Assembly (NCBI GenBank): GCA_044865965.1
Contig: JBIOTP010000362.1
Location: forward strand, 1-17,251
Direction: 5' to 3'
Length of the DNA stretch: 17,251 bases
Source: Solirubrobacter sp044865965
Lineage (GTDB): Bacteria > Actinomycetota > Thermoleophilia > Solirubrobacterales > Solirubrobacteraceae
The notes under the pieces are model-generated. The model saw only the letters and a list, made by a program, of their open reading frames with translations. It did no database searches and had not been told where the DNA came from. This document shows, piece after piece, positions 1 through 7,770 of this stretch (position 1 is the first letter of the stretch; the number at the start of each line of letters is the position of its first letter). The translations under genes and the position numbers were made by a program.

Positions 1-1
1 C

Positions 2-1504
<1,503 letters not shown>

Positions 1505-1531
1505 AGTGGTCCCGTCCGCGACCCCACGCAC

Positions 1532-1561
1532 CGCCAGGCGGCCGCCGATCACCGCCTGGCG
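1532..1561 (+). terminator. Hairpin just after ccmF, possible terminator
   Basis: A perfect 10-bp stem (CGCCAGGCGG at 1532-1541 with CCGCCTGGCG at 1552-1561) closes a 10-nt loop 28 nt after the ccmF stop. It is followed by TTGTCC rather than a real T tract, so it may be a weak or Rho-assisted terminator, or a processing or stability element. Confidence 0.45.
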
Positions 1562-1569
1562 TTGTCCTC

Positions 1570-1603
1570 GGAAGGGGCAAGGGCGCTGCCATTGCACCCT
1601 TCC
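1570..1603 (+). other. Second strong hairpin between ccmF and the CcmI-like gene
   Basis: GGAAGGG (1570-1576) pairs with CCCTTCC (1597-1603). GCAA (1577-1580) pairs with TTGC (1592-1595) across a single bulged A at 1596. GGC (1582-1584) pairs with GCC (1588-1590) around a 3-nt loop. This makes about 14 bp in a 34-nt element. No T tract follows. With the preceding hairpin it forms a tandem structured block in the ccmF-to-CcmI-like spacer. It could be a tandem terminator, an attenuator or an mRNA stabiliser; the sequence alone does not decide. Confidence 0.4.
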
Positions 1604-1669
1604 TGCGTCCTCGCCAGACGGCGCCGGCGACCACCTGGACGGCACGCGGAGTCACGGACGGAACCACTA

Positions 1670-1945
1670 GTGGACCTCGTCCTCGTCATCGTCGTGCTCG
1701 CGCTGGTCGTGCTGGTGGTCGGCGCGCCGCTGCGGCGCGGGCACGAGGAGGAGGCCGCCGAGAGCGCGGAGCGGGCGGAGCTCGAGGCGGCCAAGGAGGC
1801 CAAGTACCGCGAGATCCGCGACGCCGAGCTCGACTACCGGACCGGCAAGCTGTCCGAGGCCGACTGGCGGGCGACCGACCGCGCGCTGCGGGCCGAGGCG
1901 GTCGATCTGCTCAAGCGCCTGGACCGCGTCGGACCGCTACCCTAG
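1670..1945 (+). CDS. Short CcmI-like membrane-anchored coiled-coil protein
   Basis: This 91-residue protein has one N-terminal membrane helix (MDLVLVIVVLALVVLVVGAP, residues 1-20). A charged helical stretch rich in E/A/K follows (HEEEAAESAERAELEAAKEA), then the segment YREIRDAELDYRTGKLSEAD and a final amphipathic helix. The pattern of a membrane helix followed by about 40 residues with an 'ELDyrtGKLSEaDw' turn resembles the N-terminal part of CcmI/CycH, which helps present apocytochrome c. The TPR part of full-length CcmI is absent. The GTG at 1670 is preferred because it begins exactly at the hydrophobic helix, with GGACGG about 8 nt upstream; longer in-frame extensions run through the hairpin region. 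It ends 5 nt before secG, so the two are likely cotranscribed. The position after ccmF supports a cytochrome c maturation role, but the function is inferred. Confidence 0.7.
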   Translation: MDLVLVIVVLALVVLVVGAPLRRGHEEEAAESAERAELEAAKEAKYREIRDAELDYRTGKLSEADWRATDRALRAEAVDLLKRLDRVGPLP

Positions 1946-1950
1946 GGCCC

Positions 1951-2175
1951 GTGCTGCACACCGCGCTCTCCGTCCTGCAGGTCTTCCTCTCGGTCGGCGT
2001 GATGTTCCTCGTGCTCCTGCACTCCGGGAAGGACGCCGGCATGTCCGGCGCGTTCGGCGTCGGCGCCCAGGGCGGCACCACGGGCGGCTCGCTGATGGAG
2101 CGCAACCTCGACCGCTGGACGATCGCGTTCGCGATCGTCTTCGGCGTGAACACGATCGCGCTGCTGAAGACCTGA
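1951..2175 (+). CDS. secG: Preprotein translocase subunit SecG
   Basis: The 74-residue product has the SecG layout. A first membrane helix (about residues 4-23, LSVLQVFLSVGVMFLVLLHS) leads into the cytoplasmic loop GKDAGMSGAFGVGAQGG. The conserved GGSLMERNLDRWT follows, then a second membrane helix (AFAIVFGVNTIALL). SecG is a small partner of SecY and SecE and assists SecA-driven export through the cytoplasmic membrane. The length matches the family. The GTG at 1951 starts the first helix with only 5 nt after the preceding stop; the TAGGG around that stop may serve as a weak ribosome site, suggesting translational coupling. Nothing appears missing. Confidence 0.93.
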   Translation: MLHTALSVLQVFLSVGVMFLVLLHSGKDAGMSGAFGVGAQGGTTGGSLMERNLDRWTIAFAIVFGVNTIALLKT

Positions 2176-3466
2176 TCAGGGTCTGACCGTCACGCCGCCG
2201 CGCGCGCGCAGCGCGGGGCAGACGGTCGCGCCGATCGTCCGCGCGGAGGTCGCGCGCTGCGGAACGAGCCGCTGGCGGGCGGTCAGCGCGTCGGTGGCGG
2301 CGAGCACCGCGATCGGGTCGACGTCGACGCGCAGGTCGCGCGCCCCCGGGCCGATCTGGCCGCCGGCGATCACGCGGACGCCGCGCGCCCGCCATCCGTG
2401 CAGGTCGGTGATGAGCAGCCCGTGGTCCATGCCCGCGGCGGGCTCGACGATGCCGGCCGCGCCCCCGCCGACCAGCACGAGATGCTCGGGCCGCGGGCGC
2501 GGGTCGCCCGGGCGGGTCGCGTGGCCGGTGGTCGCGCCGGTGCTCGCGCTGTGGACGACCCGGTGGGCGACGCCGTCCTGGATCAGCGGCACCGGCTGGA
2601 TGGGCGCGCCCTCGGCGTCGTAGGAGCGCGGCAGCGTGCCGGGGAAGCGCGGCGAGTCCGACAGGTTGATGCTCGGCGCGACGATCCGCGTCCCGAGGGG
2701 CGGTCGGCGAGCCGGGCGAGGTCGCGCGCGAACCACTCGAGCACGCAGGCGACCGCCCACGGCGCGAGCACGACGGTCGGCTCGCCGGCCGGCACCTCCG
2801 CCGCCGGCGAGTAGGCCTCGGCGGCGAGCGCGTCGACGCCGACCCCGGCAGGGCCGCCTCGGCCGCGAGCGCGTCGACGTCGACCCCGGCGGGGCCGGCC
2901 GCCACGGCCGGCGAGTAGGCGCCGGCCGCGAGCGCGTCGACGTCGACCCCGGCGGGGCCGACCGCCGCCGCGGTGAGGTTGCTGAACCGCTCGCGCGCCT
3001 CGGCGAAGCTCCGCTGCTCGTAGGCGCGGACGCCGCGCGTGGAGGCGATCGCGATGTGCGCGAGCCCCGCCCGCCACTCGGCGGCGCCCGACTCCGACAG
3101 GCGGGCGAGGCGCTCGGGGTCCGCCGCCGCCGCCGCCGCCGCCGGGTCGTAGCCGTCGTGCGGGCGGCCGGGCGACGGGTCCGGGAGCCGCGGCGGCGGG
3201 TCCTGCGGGTCGCACGCCTCCGCCCGCCGCCGCGCCGTCCGCGCGGCCGCCCGCAGCCCGTCATCGTCGAGCTGCGCCGTCTCCACGAGCCCGACGGCCC
3301 GCTCGCCCATGCACGCGAGCTCGACGCCGACCGCGTCCCCGCCGCTGACAGACCCCTCGAGCGCGCGGCCGGCACGCTCCCACGACGCGGTCGCGTGGCC
3401 CTCGCCCTCCATGAACGCCAGCGCACGCTCGGCGAGCGCCTCGAGGTCGGCCCGGCTCGGCGGCAT
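2176..3466 (-). pseudogene. PmbA/TldD-type metalloprotease-family gene, broken by two frame changes
   Basis: A PmbA/TldE-like protein can be pieced together from three minus-strand frames. Frame one runs from ATG 3466 to about 2860 and gives the N-terminal domain (MPPSRADLEALAERALAF, then AYEQRSFAEARERFSNLTAA). Frame two covers about 2850-2705 (PAGEPTVVLAPWAVACVLEW, the typical 'P-GEYTVVLEP-AV' start of the C-terminal domain). Frame three covers about 2700-2176 (INLSDSPRFPGTLPRSYDAE, QPVPLIQDGVAHRVVHSAST, ending at TGA). The first break lies in imperfect 63-bp repeats whose copies start at 2930, 2867 and 2826; the last spacing is 41 bp, which is not a multiple of three. The second lies in a C run near 2692-2700. 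No HExxxH motif typical of TldD is visible, so PmbA/TldE is the better match, and no partner gene is nearby. Members process peptides or modified peptides with TldD. Real decay and sequencing or assembly error are both possible. Confidence 0.75.
2826..2970 (-). repeat. Imperfect 63-bp tandem repeat inside the PmbA-like gene
   Basis: Copies share GAGCGCGTCGACG on the plus strand, starting at 2826, 2867 and 2930. The two higher copies are 63 bp apart and encode a 21-residue unit on the minus strand (GPAGVDVDALAA followed by GAYSPAVAA). The lowest copy sits only 41 bp from the middle one, as if 22 nt were lost, which shifts the frame. Repeats of this kind are prone to slippage and to misassembly. 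Confidence 0.8.
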
Positions 3467-3473
3467 CGGGCCG

Positions 3474-3487
3474 TGAGGCTAGCCTCA
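3474..3487. promoter_or_regulatory. Perfect 14-bp palindrome in front of the PmbA-like gene
   Basis: TGAGGCTAGCCTCA reads identically on both strands and ends 7 nt upstream of the ATG at 3466, where a ribosome-binding site would be expected; none is seen. The core AGGCTAGCCT resembles a DtxR/IdeR-type iron box. The minus strand also contains TAGCCT, which could be a -10 element for a leaderless transcript. Operator identity is only inferred. Confidence 0.35.
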
Positions 3488-3509
3488 GCGCGGGCGCGCG
3501 GCTGACCGT

Positions 3510-3539
3510 ATCGGCCTTGGCGTTGCTCCGCCAGCCGAT
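3510..3539. other. Strong hairpin between divergent genes
   Basis: ATCGGC (3510-3515) pairs with GCCGAT (3534-3539), and TGGCG (3518-3522) with CGCCA (3529-3533) around a 6-nt loop, leaving CT at 3516-3517 bulged. It lies in the 199-nt spacer between the minus-strand PmbA-like gene and the plus-strand lipoprotein gene. It could be 5' leader structure for the minus gene or a protein-binding dyad. Confidence 0.3.
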
Positions 3540-3620
3540 CACCGAGGCCGCGATCGCGCGCGAGACCGGCCCCGGCCGGTAGGGAAGCGCGACTCGGGAA
3601 TTTTCAGCGCCCGCGCGCGT

Positions 3621-3658
3621 CTCCTCCGAGTGGGCAAAACAACCACTCGAGCTAGGAG
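3621..3658 (+). promoter_or_regulatory. 5' UTR hairpin that sequesters the lipoprotein gene's Shine-Dalgarno
   Basis: CGAGTGG (3627-3633) pairs perfectly with CCACTCG (3643-3649) around the A-rich loop GCAAAACAA. CTCCT (3621-3625) pairs with AGGAG (3654-3658). The latter is the Shine-Dalgarno sequence placed 7 nt before the ATG at 3666. The two stems are separated by one base (3626) on the left and four (AGCU) on the right. The fold would hide the ribosome site, which is typical of thermosensor-like or protein/sRNA-controlled leaders. This is seen by base pairing only; regulation is inferred. Confidence 0.55.
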
Positions 3659-3665
3659 CGCCCAG

Positions 3666-4094
3666 ATGAGACAGCGTCAGATGCGAGGGATTGCGATCGC
3701 GACCGCGGTTGCGGCGGCCCTCGCCGTGGCGGGCTGCGGTGGGAACCAGTCGTTCATCAAGAGCTACAACGAGGCGGCCGCGCCGCTGCAGGCCCTGGGC
3801 TCCGGCACCAGCGCCACAGGGCCGGGCGCCGCGAAGTCGCTGGATGGCATGGCCGACAAGCTCGCCCTGGTCCGCGACCGGCTCGGCAAGCTCGAGGCGC
3901 CCGACGGCGCCCAGGACGAGCTCGACCGGCTGCTGCGCTCGCTCGACGCCGGCGAGAAGGACGTGCGCGCGGTCGCCGCGGCGGTCAAGAGCGGCGATCC
4001 GGACAAGGCGGCCAAGGCCACGAAGGTGTTCGCCGACCAGGCCGTCGAGATGGGCGACGCCGAGCAGGCGCTGAAGACCGCCGTCAACGGGTGA
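3666..4094 (+). CDS. Small predicted lipoprotein, all-helical
   Basis: This 142-residue protein has a lipoprotein signal: a basic N terminus (MRQRQMRG), a hydrophobic core (IAIATAVAAALAV) and lipobox VAGC with the acylated cysteine at residue 24. The mature part is predicted to be helical and rich in Ala, Lys, Asp and Leu, for example SFIKSYNEAAAPLQAL, MADKLALVRDRLGKLEAP and DELDRLLRSLDAGEKDVRAV. No catalytic motif is seen, so it is probably a surface-anchored helical-bundle protein of unknown function. The ATG at 3666 is chosen over an upstream GTG at 3630 because AGGAG lies 7 nt before it and the signal peptide then has a normal length. It stands alone, divergent from the PmbA-like gene, and its 3' end overlaps a minus-strand small ORF by 11 nt. 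Translation is probably gated by the leader hairpin. Confidence 0.85.
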   Translation: MRQRQMRGIAIATAVAAALAVAGCGGNQSFIKSYNEAAAPLQALGSGTSATGPGAAKSLDGMADKLALVRDRLGKLEAPDGAQDELDRLLRSLDAGEKDVRAVAAAVKSGDPDKAAKATKVFADQAVEMGDAEQALKTAVNG

Positions 4095-4314
4095 GCTGAC
4101 GCGGCGCGATCAGCGCCTGCTCGAGCTCCTCGGCCGCGCGGGAGATCTGCCGGGCCACGTGGCGATGGTGCCGCGGGCTCGGCTGCTCCTCGGCGGCGAG
4201 CGCCGATGCCAGCGTGCGGATGAGCCACAGCGGCGTGCGCAGCGGCTCGTCGACCGGACTGACCGGTGGCCACGTCCAGTCGCGCCCGTCCTGTTCCCCG
4301 CGAACGTGCGGCAT
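4084..4314 (-). CDS. Small hypothetical protein
   Basis: This is a 76-residue open frame with strongly G/C-biased third positions, which supports coding. The sequence begins MPHVRGEQDGRDWTWPPVSP, followed by a helical stretch (PLWLIRTLASALAAEEQ) and a second helix (RQISRAAEELEQALIAPRQL). I do not recognise a family. GGGAG lies immediately before the ATG, too close to be an ideal ribosome site, so the start is uncertain. It lies 75 nt downstream of the maleylacetate-reductase-like gene in the same direction and may be the last gene of that operon. Its end overlaps the convergent lipoprotein gene by 11 nt. It could be spurious. Confidence 0.45.
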   Translation of the reverse strand: MPHVRGEQDGRDWTWPPVSPVDEPLRTPLWLIRTLASALAAEEQPSPRHHRHVARQISRAAEELEQALIAPRQLTR

Positions 4315-4388
4315 CTCCCGCTACATCGGCCGAAAGGCGGGCGGCTAAACCCTGATCGCCCGAATTCCCGCACAATGGGGGGTGCCAC

Positions 4389-5408
4389 TCACAGCGCGTG
4401 CTCGTAGAGCGCCAGGATCTCGGCGCGATCGGCCGGCGGCGGCGTCTGCTCCAGCTCGGGGCGCTCACCGGCGGTGGCCGCGCAGGCCGGGAGATCGGCG
4501 GGCGCGACGCCGTACGCGCGCAGGCCGGTGCCGCCGGTGCGGACGAGCAGCCGCGTGGCGAGCTCGGCCGGATCTTCGCCGACCGCCGCCGCCAGCGCGT
4601 CGATCTGGCGCGGGTAGCGCCACGCGAGCGCGCCGAGCGTGTGCGGGAGCAGGCAGGCGTTGGCGGCGCCGTGCGCGATGCCGAGCGTGCGCACGAGCGT
4701 CTGCGCGAGCACGTGGTGCAGCCCGTAGCCGGTCGAGTCGATCGTGTAGCCCGCCAGCAGCGCGCCGAGCGCGAGCGCGTCGCGGTCGGGCTCGCGGCGG
4801 GCGAATCCGGCCGCCAGCAGGCGCGCCCCCTCGTGCGCGGCGAGCGTCGCGACCGGGTTCGCGCGCAGCGTGCACGGCCCCTCGGCCGCGTGCCCGAGCG
4901 CGTTGAGCGCGCTGGCGGCGAGCTCCGGCTCGGGCTGGGAGGCGGCCAGCCCGGGATCGGTGATCACCACGGCGCAGCGCACGCGCGGCGTCGCGGGGTC
5001 CACGCCGCGCGCGTGGCGGTGGATGATCGTCATCTCGGCGCCCGACAGGGTGGTCGGGACCGCCATCGCGCGCGTGCCGTCGCGGGCGGCCGCCGCCAGC
5101 GCCTTGGCGACGTCGATCACCCGCCCGCCGCCGAGCGCCGCGAGGCGGTCGCCGCGCACGGTCGCCCGCAGGTCGCCGGCCAGCTCGTCAACCGTGCCCG
5201 GTCCGACGAGGTGCACGGCGCCGGCCGCCATCGCGATCCACGGCGCCGCCTCCGACGCGCGGACGGTCGTGAGCAGCGCGTAGCCCGGGCCGCCGAGCAG
5301 CTCGACCGCCTCGGACGCGACGCCGCGCCCGAAGCGGACCGTGCGCTCGCCGTCGTGCCAGGTGAACGGCGCTATGGCGCCGGGCTGGCGGCCGGCTCCT
5401 CGTACCAC
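4389..5408 (-). CDS. Maleylacetate reductase-like iron-type alcohol dehydrogenase
   Basis: This roughly 339-residue protein belongs to the type III (iron-containing) alcohol dehydrogenase superfamily, maleylacetate reductase branch. Counted from GTG 5408, the nucleotide-binding glycine run is LGGGRVIDVAKALA (residues 92-105), followed by the AVPTTLSGAEMT motif (116-127). The C-terminal helical domain has ALNALGHAAEG (168-177), YGLHHVLAQTL and AHGAANACLLPH, giving candidate site residues N169, H173, H231/H232, H246 and H256. Asn where iron enzymes have Asp is usual in maleylacetate reductases. These reduce maleylacetate to 3-oxoadipate with NAD(P)H. The start is uncertain: GTG 5408 lies inside hmgA (37-nt overlap), while the first residue expected by alignment falls near an ATA at the hmgA stop. 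The tight overlap implies coupling to homogentisate catabolism, where this enzyme is not a standard member. Confidence 0.82.
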   Translation of the reverse strand: MVRGAGRQPGAIAPFTWHDGERTVRFGRGVASEAVELLGGPGYALLTTVRASEAAPWIAMAAGAVHLVGPGTVDELAGDLRATVRGDRLAALGGGRVIDVAKALAAAARDGTRAMAVPTTLSGAEMTIIHRHARGVDPATPRVRCAVVITDPGLAASQPEPELAASALNALGHAAEGPCTLRANPVATLAAHEGARLLAAGFARREPDRDALALGALLAGYTIDSTGYGLHHVLAQTLVRTLGIAHGAANACLLPHTLGALAWRYPRQIDALAAAVGEDPAELATRLLVRTGGTGLRAYGVAPADLPACAATAGERPELEQTPPPADRAEILALYEHAL

Positions 5409-6562
5409 GAGTAGGCGTAGCGCGGGTCGTCGAGGTCGCGCGACAGCGTCGTGAGACGCAGCGGCCGGAACGTGTCGCACATCACTGCGAGCTCGTTCGT
5501 CCGCGTCGCGCCGATCGCCTTCTCCACCGTGCCCGGCTGCGGGCCGTGCGGGAGCCCCGACGGGTGCAGGGTGATGCAGCCGACGTCGACGCCCTTGCGG
5601 GCGCCGTACTCGCCGTCGACGTAATACATCACCTCCTCGCTCTGCACGTTGGAGTGGTGGTAGGGGAGCACGATCGCCTGCGGGTCCCAGTCCAGCATCC
5701 GCGGGCAGAACGAGCAGATCACGAAGTTCGGGCCCTGGAACGTCTGGTGCGCGGGCGGCGGCTGGTGCAGGCGGCCGGCCTTGGGCTCGAAGTCCGCGAT
5801 GTTGAACGTGTACGGGTAGACGTAGCCGTCCCACCCGACGACGTCGAGCGGGTGGTAGTCGAGCACGTAGTCCTGATAGCCGCCGCGGACGCGCACCTTG
5901 ACCATGAACTCGCCGCGGTCGCGGTGGGTGACGAGGTCGGCCGGCGGGTGGAAGTCGCGCTGCGAGAACGGCGCGTGCTCGAGCAGCTGCCCGTAGCGGT
6001 TGCGATAGCGGTTGGGCGTCTCGATCTCGCCCGGCGTGTAGAACGTCAGCCAGCGCTGCGGCTCGTCGAAGCGGAGGCGGTACGTCGTGCCGCGCGGCAT
6101 CACGACGTAGTCGTGCTTGCGGTAGGGCAGCGTGCCGAACACCGTCTCGACGACGCCCGAGCCCTCGTGGACGAAGATGACCTCGTCGCCCTCGCCGTCG
6201 CGGTAGAAGTAGTCCGCCTCGCGCTCGGGGATGCAGATCGCGATCTCGATGTCATTGTTGAACTCGAGCACGCGCCGGCCGAGCACGCTGTCGCCCATCG
6301 GCTCCAGCCCCATCGTGTTCGTGAGCCGGTGCACGTGCGCCTCGGGCACCCACTCCTCGAGCGCGATCGCCTCGAAGTCGCCGACCTCCTTGACGCGGCA
6401 CGGGGACCACAGGTGGTAGAGGATCGACTCGTTGCCGGAGAAGCCCTCGAAGCCCATGACCTCCTCCACCAGGAGCGGCGCCTTGCCGTTGGAGGAGGAC
6501 TCGGGATCGCGGAACTGGACGTGGCGCTTGGCCGGGATGCGGCCGAGGCTGTGGTAGCGCAT
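5372..6562 (-). CDS. hmgA: Homogentisate 1,2-dioxygenase
   Basis: The 396-residue enzyme opens the ring of homogentisate with O2 to give maleylacetoacetate, in the cytoplasm. The iron ligands expected from the human enzyme (H335, E341, H371) correspond to H303 and E309 in YHHSNVQSEEVMYY and H339 in LHPSGLPHGPQPG, with identical spacings of 6 and 36 residues. Other cupin-fold segments include RWLTFYTPGEIETPNRYRNR and HQPPPAHQTFQGPNFVICSF. It is shorter than the roughly 430-445 residues of proteobacterial and animal enzymes, as in the short bacterial subtype. The ATG at 6562 has an excellent AAGGAGGA a few nucleotides upstream that overlaps the hppD stop, indicating translational coupling. Its 3' end overlaps the next gene. 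Expression probably depends on the hppD promoter and the divergent Lrp-type regulator. Confidence 0.96.
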   Translation of the reverse strand: MRYHSLGRIPAKRHVQFRDPESSSNGKAPLLVEEVMGFEGFSGNESILYHLWSPCRVKEVGDFEAIALEEWVPEAHVHRLTNTMGLEPMGDSVLGRRVLEFNNDIEIAICIPEREADYFYRDGEGDEVIFVHEGSGVVETVFGTLPYRKHDYVVMPRGTTYRLRFDEPQRWLTFYTPGEIETPNRYRNRYGQLLEHAPFSQRDFHPPADLVTHRDRGEFMVKVRVRGGYQDYVLDYHPLDVVGWDGYVYPYTFNIADFEPKAGRLHQPPPAHQTFQGPNFVICSFCPRMLDWDPQAIVLPYHHSNVQSEEVMYYVDGEYGARKGVDVGCITLHPSGLPHGPQPGTVEKAIGATRTNELAVMCDTFRPLRLTTLSRDLDDPRYAYSWYEEPAASPAP

Positions 6563-6571
6563 CGTTCCTCC

Positions 6572-7705
6572 TTACAGGTTTCCGCGCAGCGCCTGCTCGC
6601 GCTCGATCGCCTCGAACAGCGCCTTGAAGTTGCCCTCGCCGAAGCCGCGCGCGCCGTGGCGCTCGATCACCTCGAGGAACACGGTCGGCCGGTCGCCGAT
6701 CGGCTTCGTGAAGATCTGCAGCAGGTATCCCTCGTCGTCGCGGTCGACGAGGATCCCGAGCCGCTTGAGGTCGTCGAGCGATTCCTCGACCTCGCCGACG
6801 CGCGCGGGCACCTCCTCGTAGTAGGTGTCCGGCGTGCGCAGGAACTGGATCCCGCGCGCCTGCAGCTGCTCCACGGTGCGCACGATGTCGCGCGTCGCGA
6901 CCGCGATGTGCTGGGCGCCCGGGCCGCCGTAGTACTCGAGGTACTCGTCGATCTGCGACTTGCGCTTGCCCTCGGCCGGCTCGTTGAGCGGGAACTTGAT
7001 GCGGCCGTTGCCCGACGTCACGACCTTCGACATCAGGGCCGAGTACTCGGTCGAGATGTCCTCGTCGGAGAAGTGGATCATCTCCCGCATCCCGAAGACG
7101 TCCTCGTAGTACTTCACCCAGCGGTTCATCTCGCCGAGCTCGACGTTGCCGACGATGTGGTCGATCGCCAGCAGGCCGGTGTCGCCCGCCGCCACCTCGC
7201 GCGCCGCGTAGCCGGGCAGGAACGGGCCGCGGTAGCCGGCGCGCTCGACGAACGTGTGCAGCGTCTCGCCGTAGGTGGCGATCGTCGCCATCTTCACCGT
7301 GCCGTGCTCGTCGGAGGCCGCCCACGGCTCCCGCACGCCCTCCGCGCCGCGGGCCGTGGCCTCGCGGTAGGCCCGCTCGGCGTCGGGCACCGACAGGGCG
7401 ATCACCTTGACGCCGTCGCCGTGCTCGGTGACGTGGCGCCCGACGTCGTGCCCCGGCGTCAGCGCGCCGGTCAGCACGATGCGGATCCGTCCCTGCTCGA
7501 GCACGTGCGACGCGCGGTCGCGCACGCGGGTCTCCAGGCCCGCGTAGGCGACCTCCTTGAAGCCGAGCGCGTGGATCCAGAAGTGCGCGGCCTGCAGCGC
7601 GTTGCCCACGTAGAACTCCACGTGGTCGATTCCGTGCAGCGGCATGAAGTCTTGGGTGGCCCGGGGAGTCGGGGCGGCGATCGGCTCGGTGCTCATGGAC
7701 TTCAT
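6572..7705 (-). CDS. hppD: 4-hydroxyphenylpyruvate dioxygenase
   Basis: The 377-residue enzyme converts 4-hydroxyphenylpyruvate to homogentisate. It has two vicinal-oxygen-chelate domains: N-terminal from GIDHVEFYVGN (about residue 25) and catalytic from LLAIDHIVGNVELGEM (about 178). The iron triad is visible as H183 (IDHIVGN), H266 (AQHIAVAT) and E345 (TVFLEVIER). The C-terminal gating helix region GARGFGEGNFKALFEAIE is intact. ATG 7705 is chosen because it leaves a usual N terminus; ATG 7696 is also possible, and a TTG at 7732 would extend into the divergent promoter region. None has a clear Shine-Dalgarno, so the message may be leaderless or nearly so. It is the first gene of the operon hppD-hmgA-reductase, with only 9 nt to hmgA. 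Confidence 0.96.
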   Translation of the reverse strand: MKSMSTEPIAAPTPRATQDFMPLHGIDHVEFYVGNALQAAHFWIHALGFKEVAYAGLETRVRDRASHVLEQGRIRIVLTGALTPGHDVGRHVTEHGDGVKVIALSVPDAERAYREATARGAEGVREPWAASDEHGTVKMATIATYGETLHTFVERAGYRGPFLPGYAAREVAAGDTGLLAIDHIVGNVELGEMNRWVKYYEDVFGMREMIHFSDEDISTEYSALMSKVVTSGNGRIKFPLNEPAEGKRKSQIDEYLEYYGGPGAQHIAVATRDIVRTVEQLQARGIQFLRTPDTYYEEVPARVGEVEESLDDLKRLGILVDRDDEGYLLQIFTKPIGDRPTVFLEVIERHGARGFGEGNFKALFEAIEREQALRGNL

Positions 7706-7739
7706 GGTTGCGCTGTCGCAGGCCGCGTACAAGGCGCAT

Positions 7740-7755
7740 CCATTGCGTCACATGG
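7740..7755. promoter_or_regulatory. Candidate operator in the hppD/lrp divergent region
   Basis: The 65-nt spacer between hppD and the Lrp-type gene contains CCAT (7740-7743) and ATGG (7752-7755) as an inverted pair around TGCGTCAC. A second small dyad, TGCG-CTGT-CGCA, lies at 7709-7720. Lrp/AsnC regulators often bind degenerate dyads in such divergent regions. The assignment rests on position and symmetry only. Confidence 0.25.
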
Positions 7756-7770
7756 CATCATCAGCGGCCG

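Noticed and set aside
2826..2970. Repeats considered as a CRISPR or integration site
   Set aside because: Only three copies, in-frame protein repeat content, no unique spacers, and located within a coding sequence.
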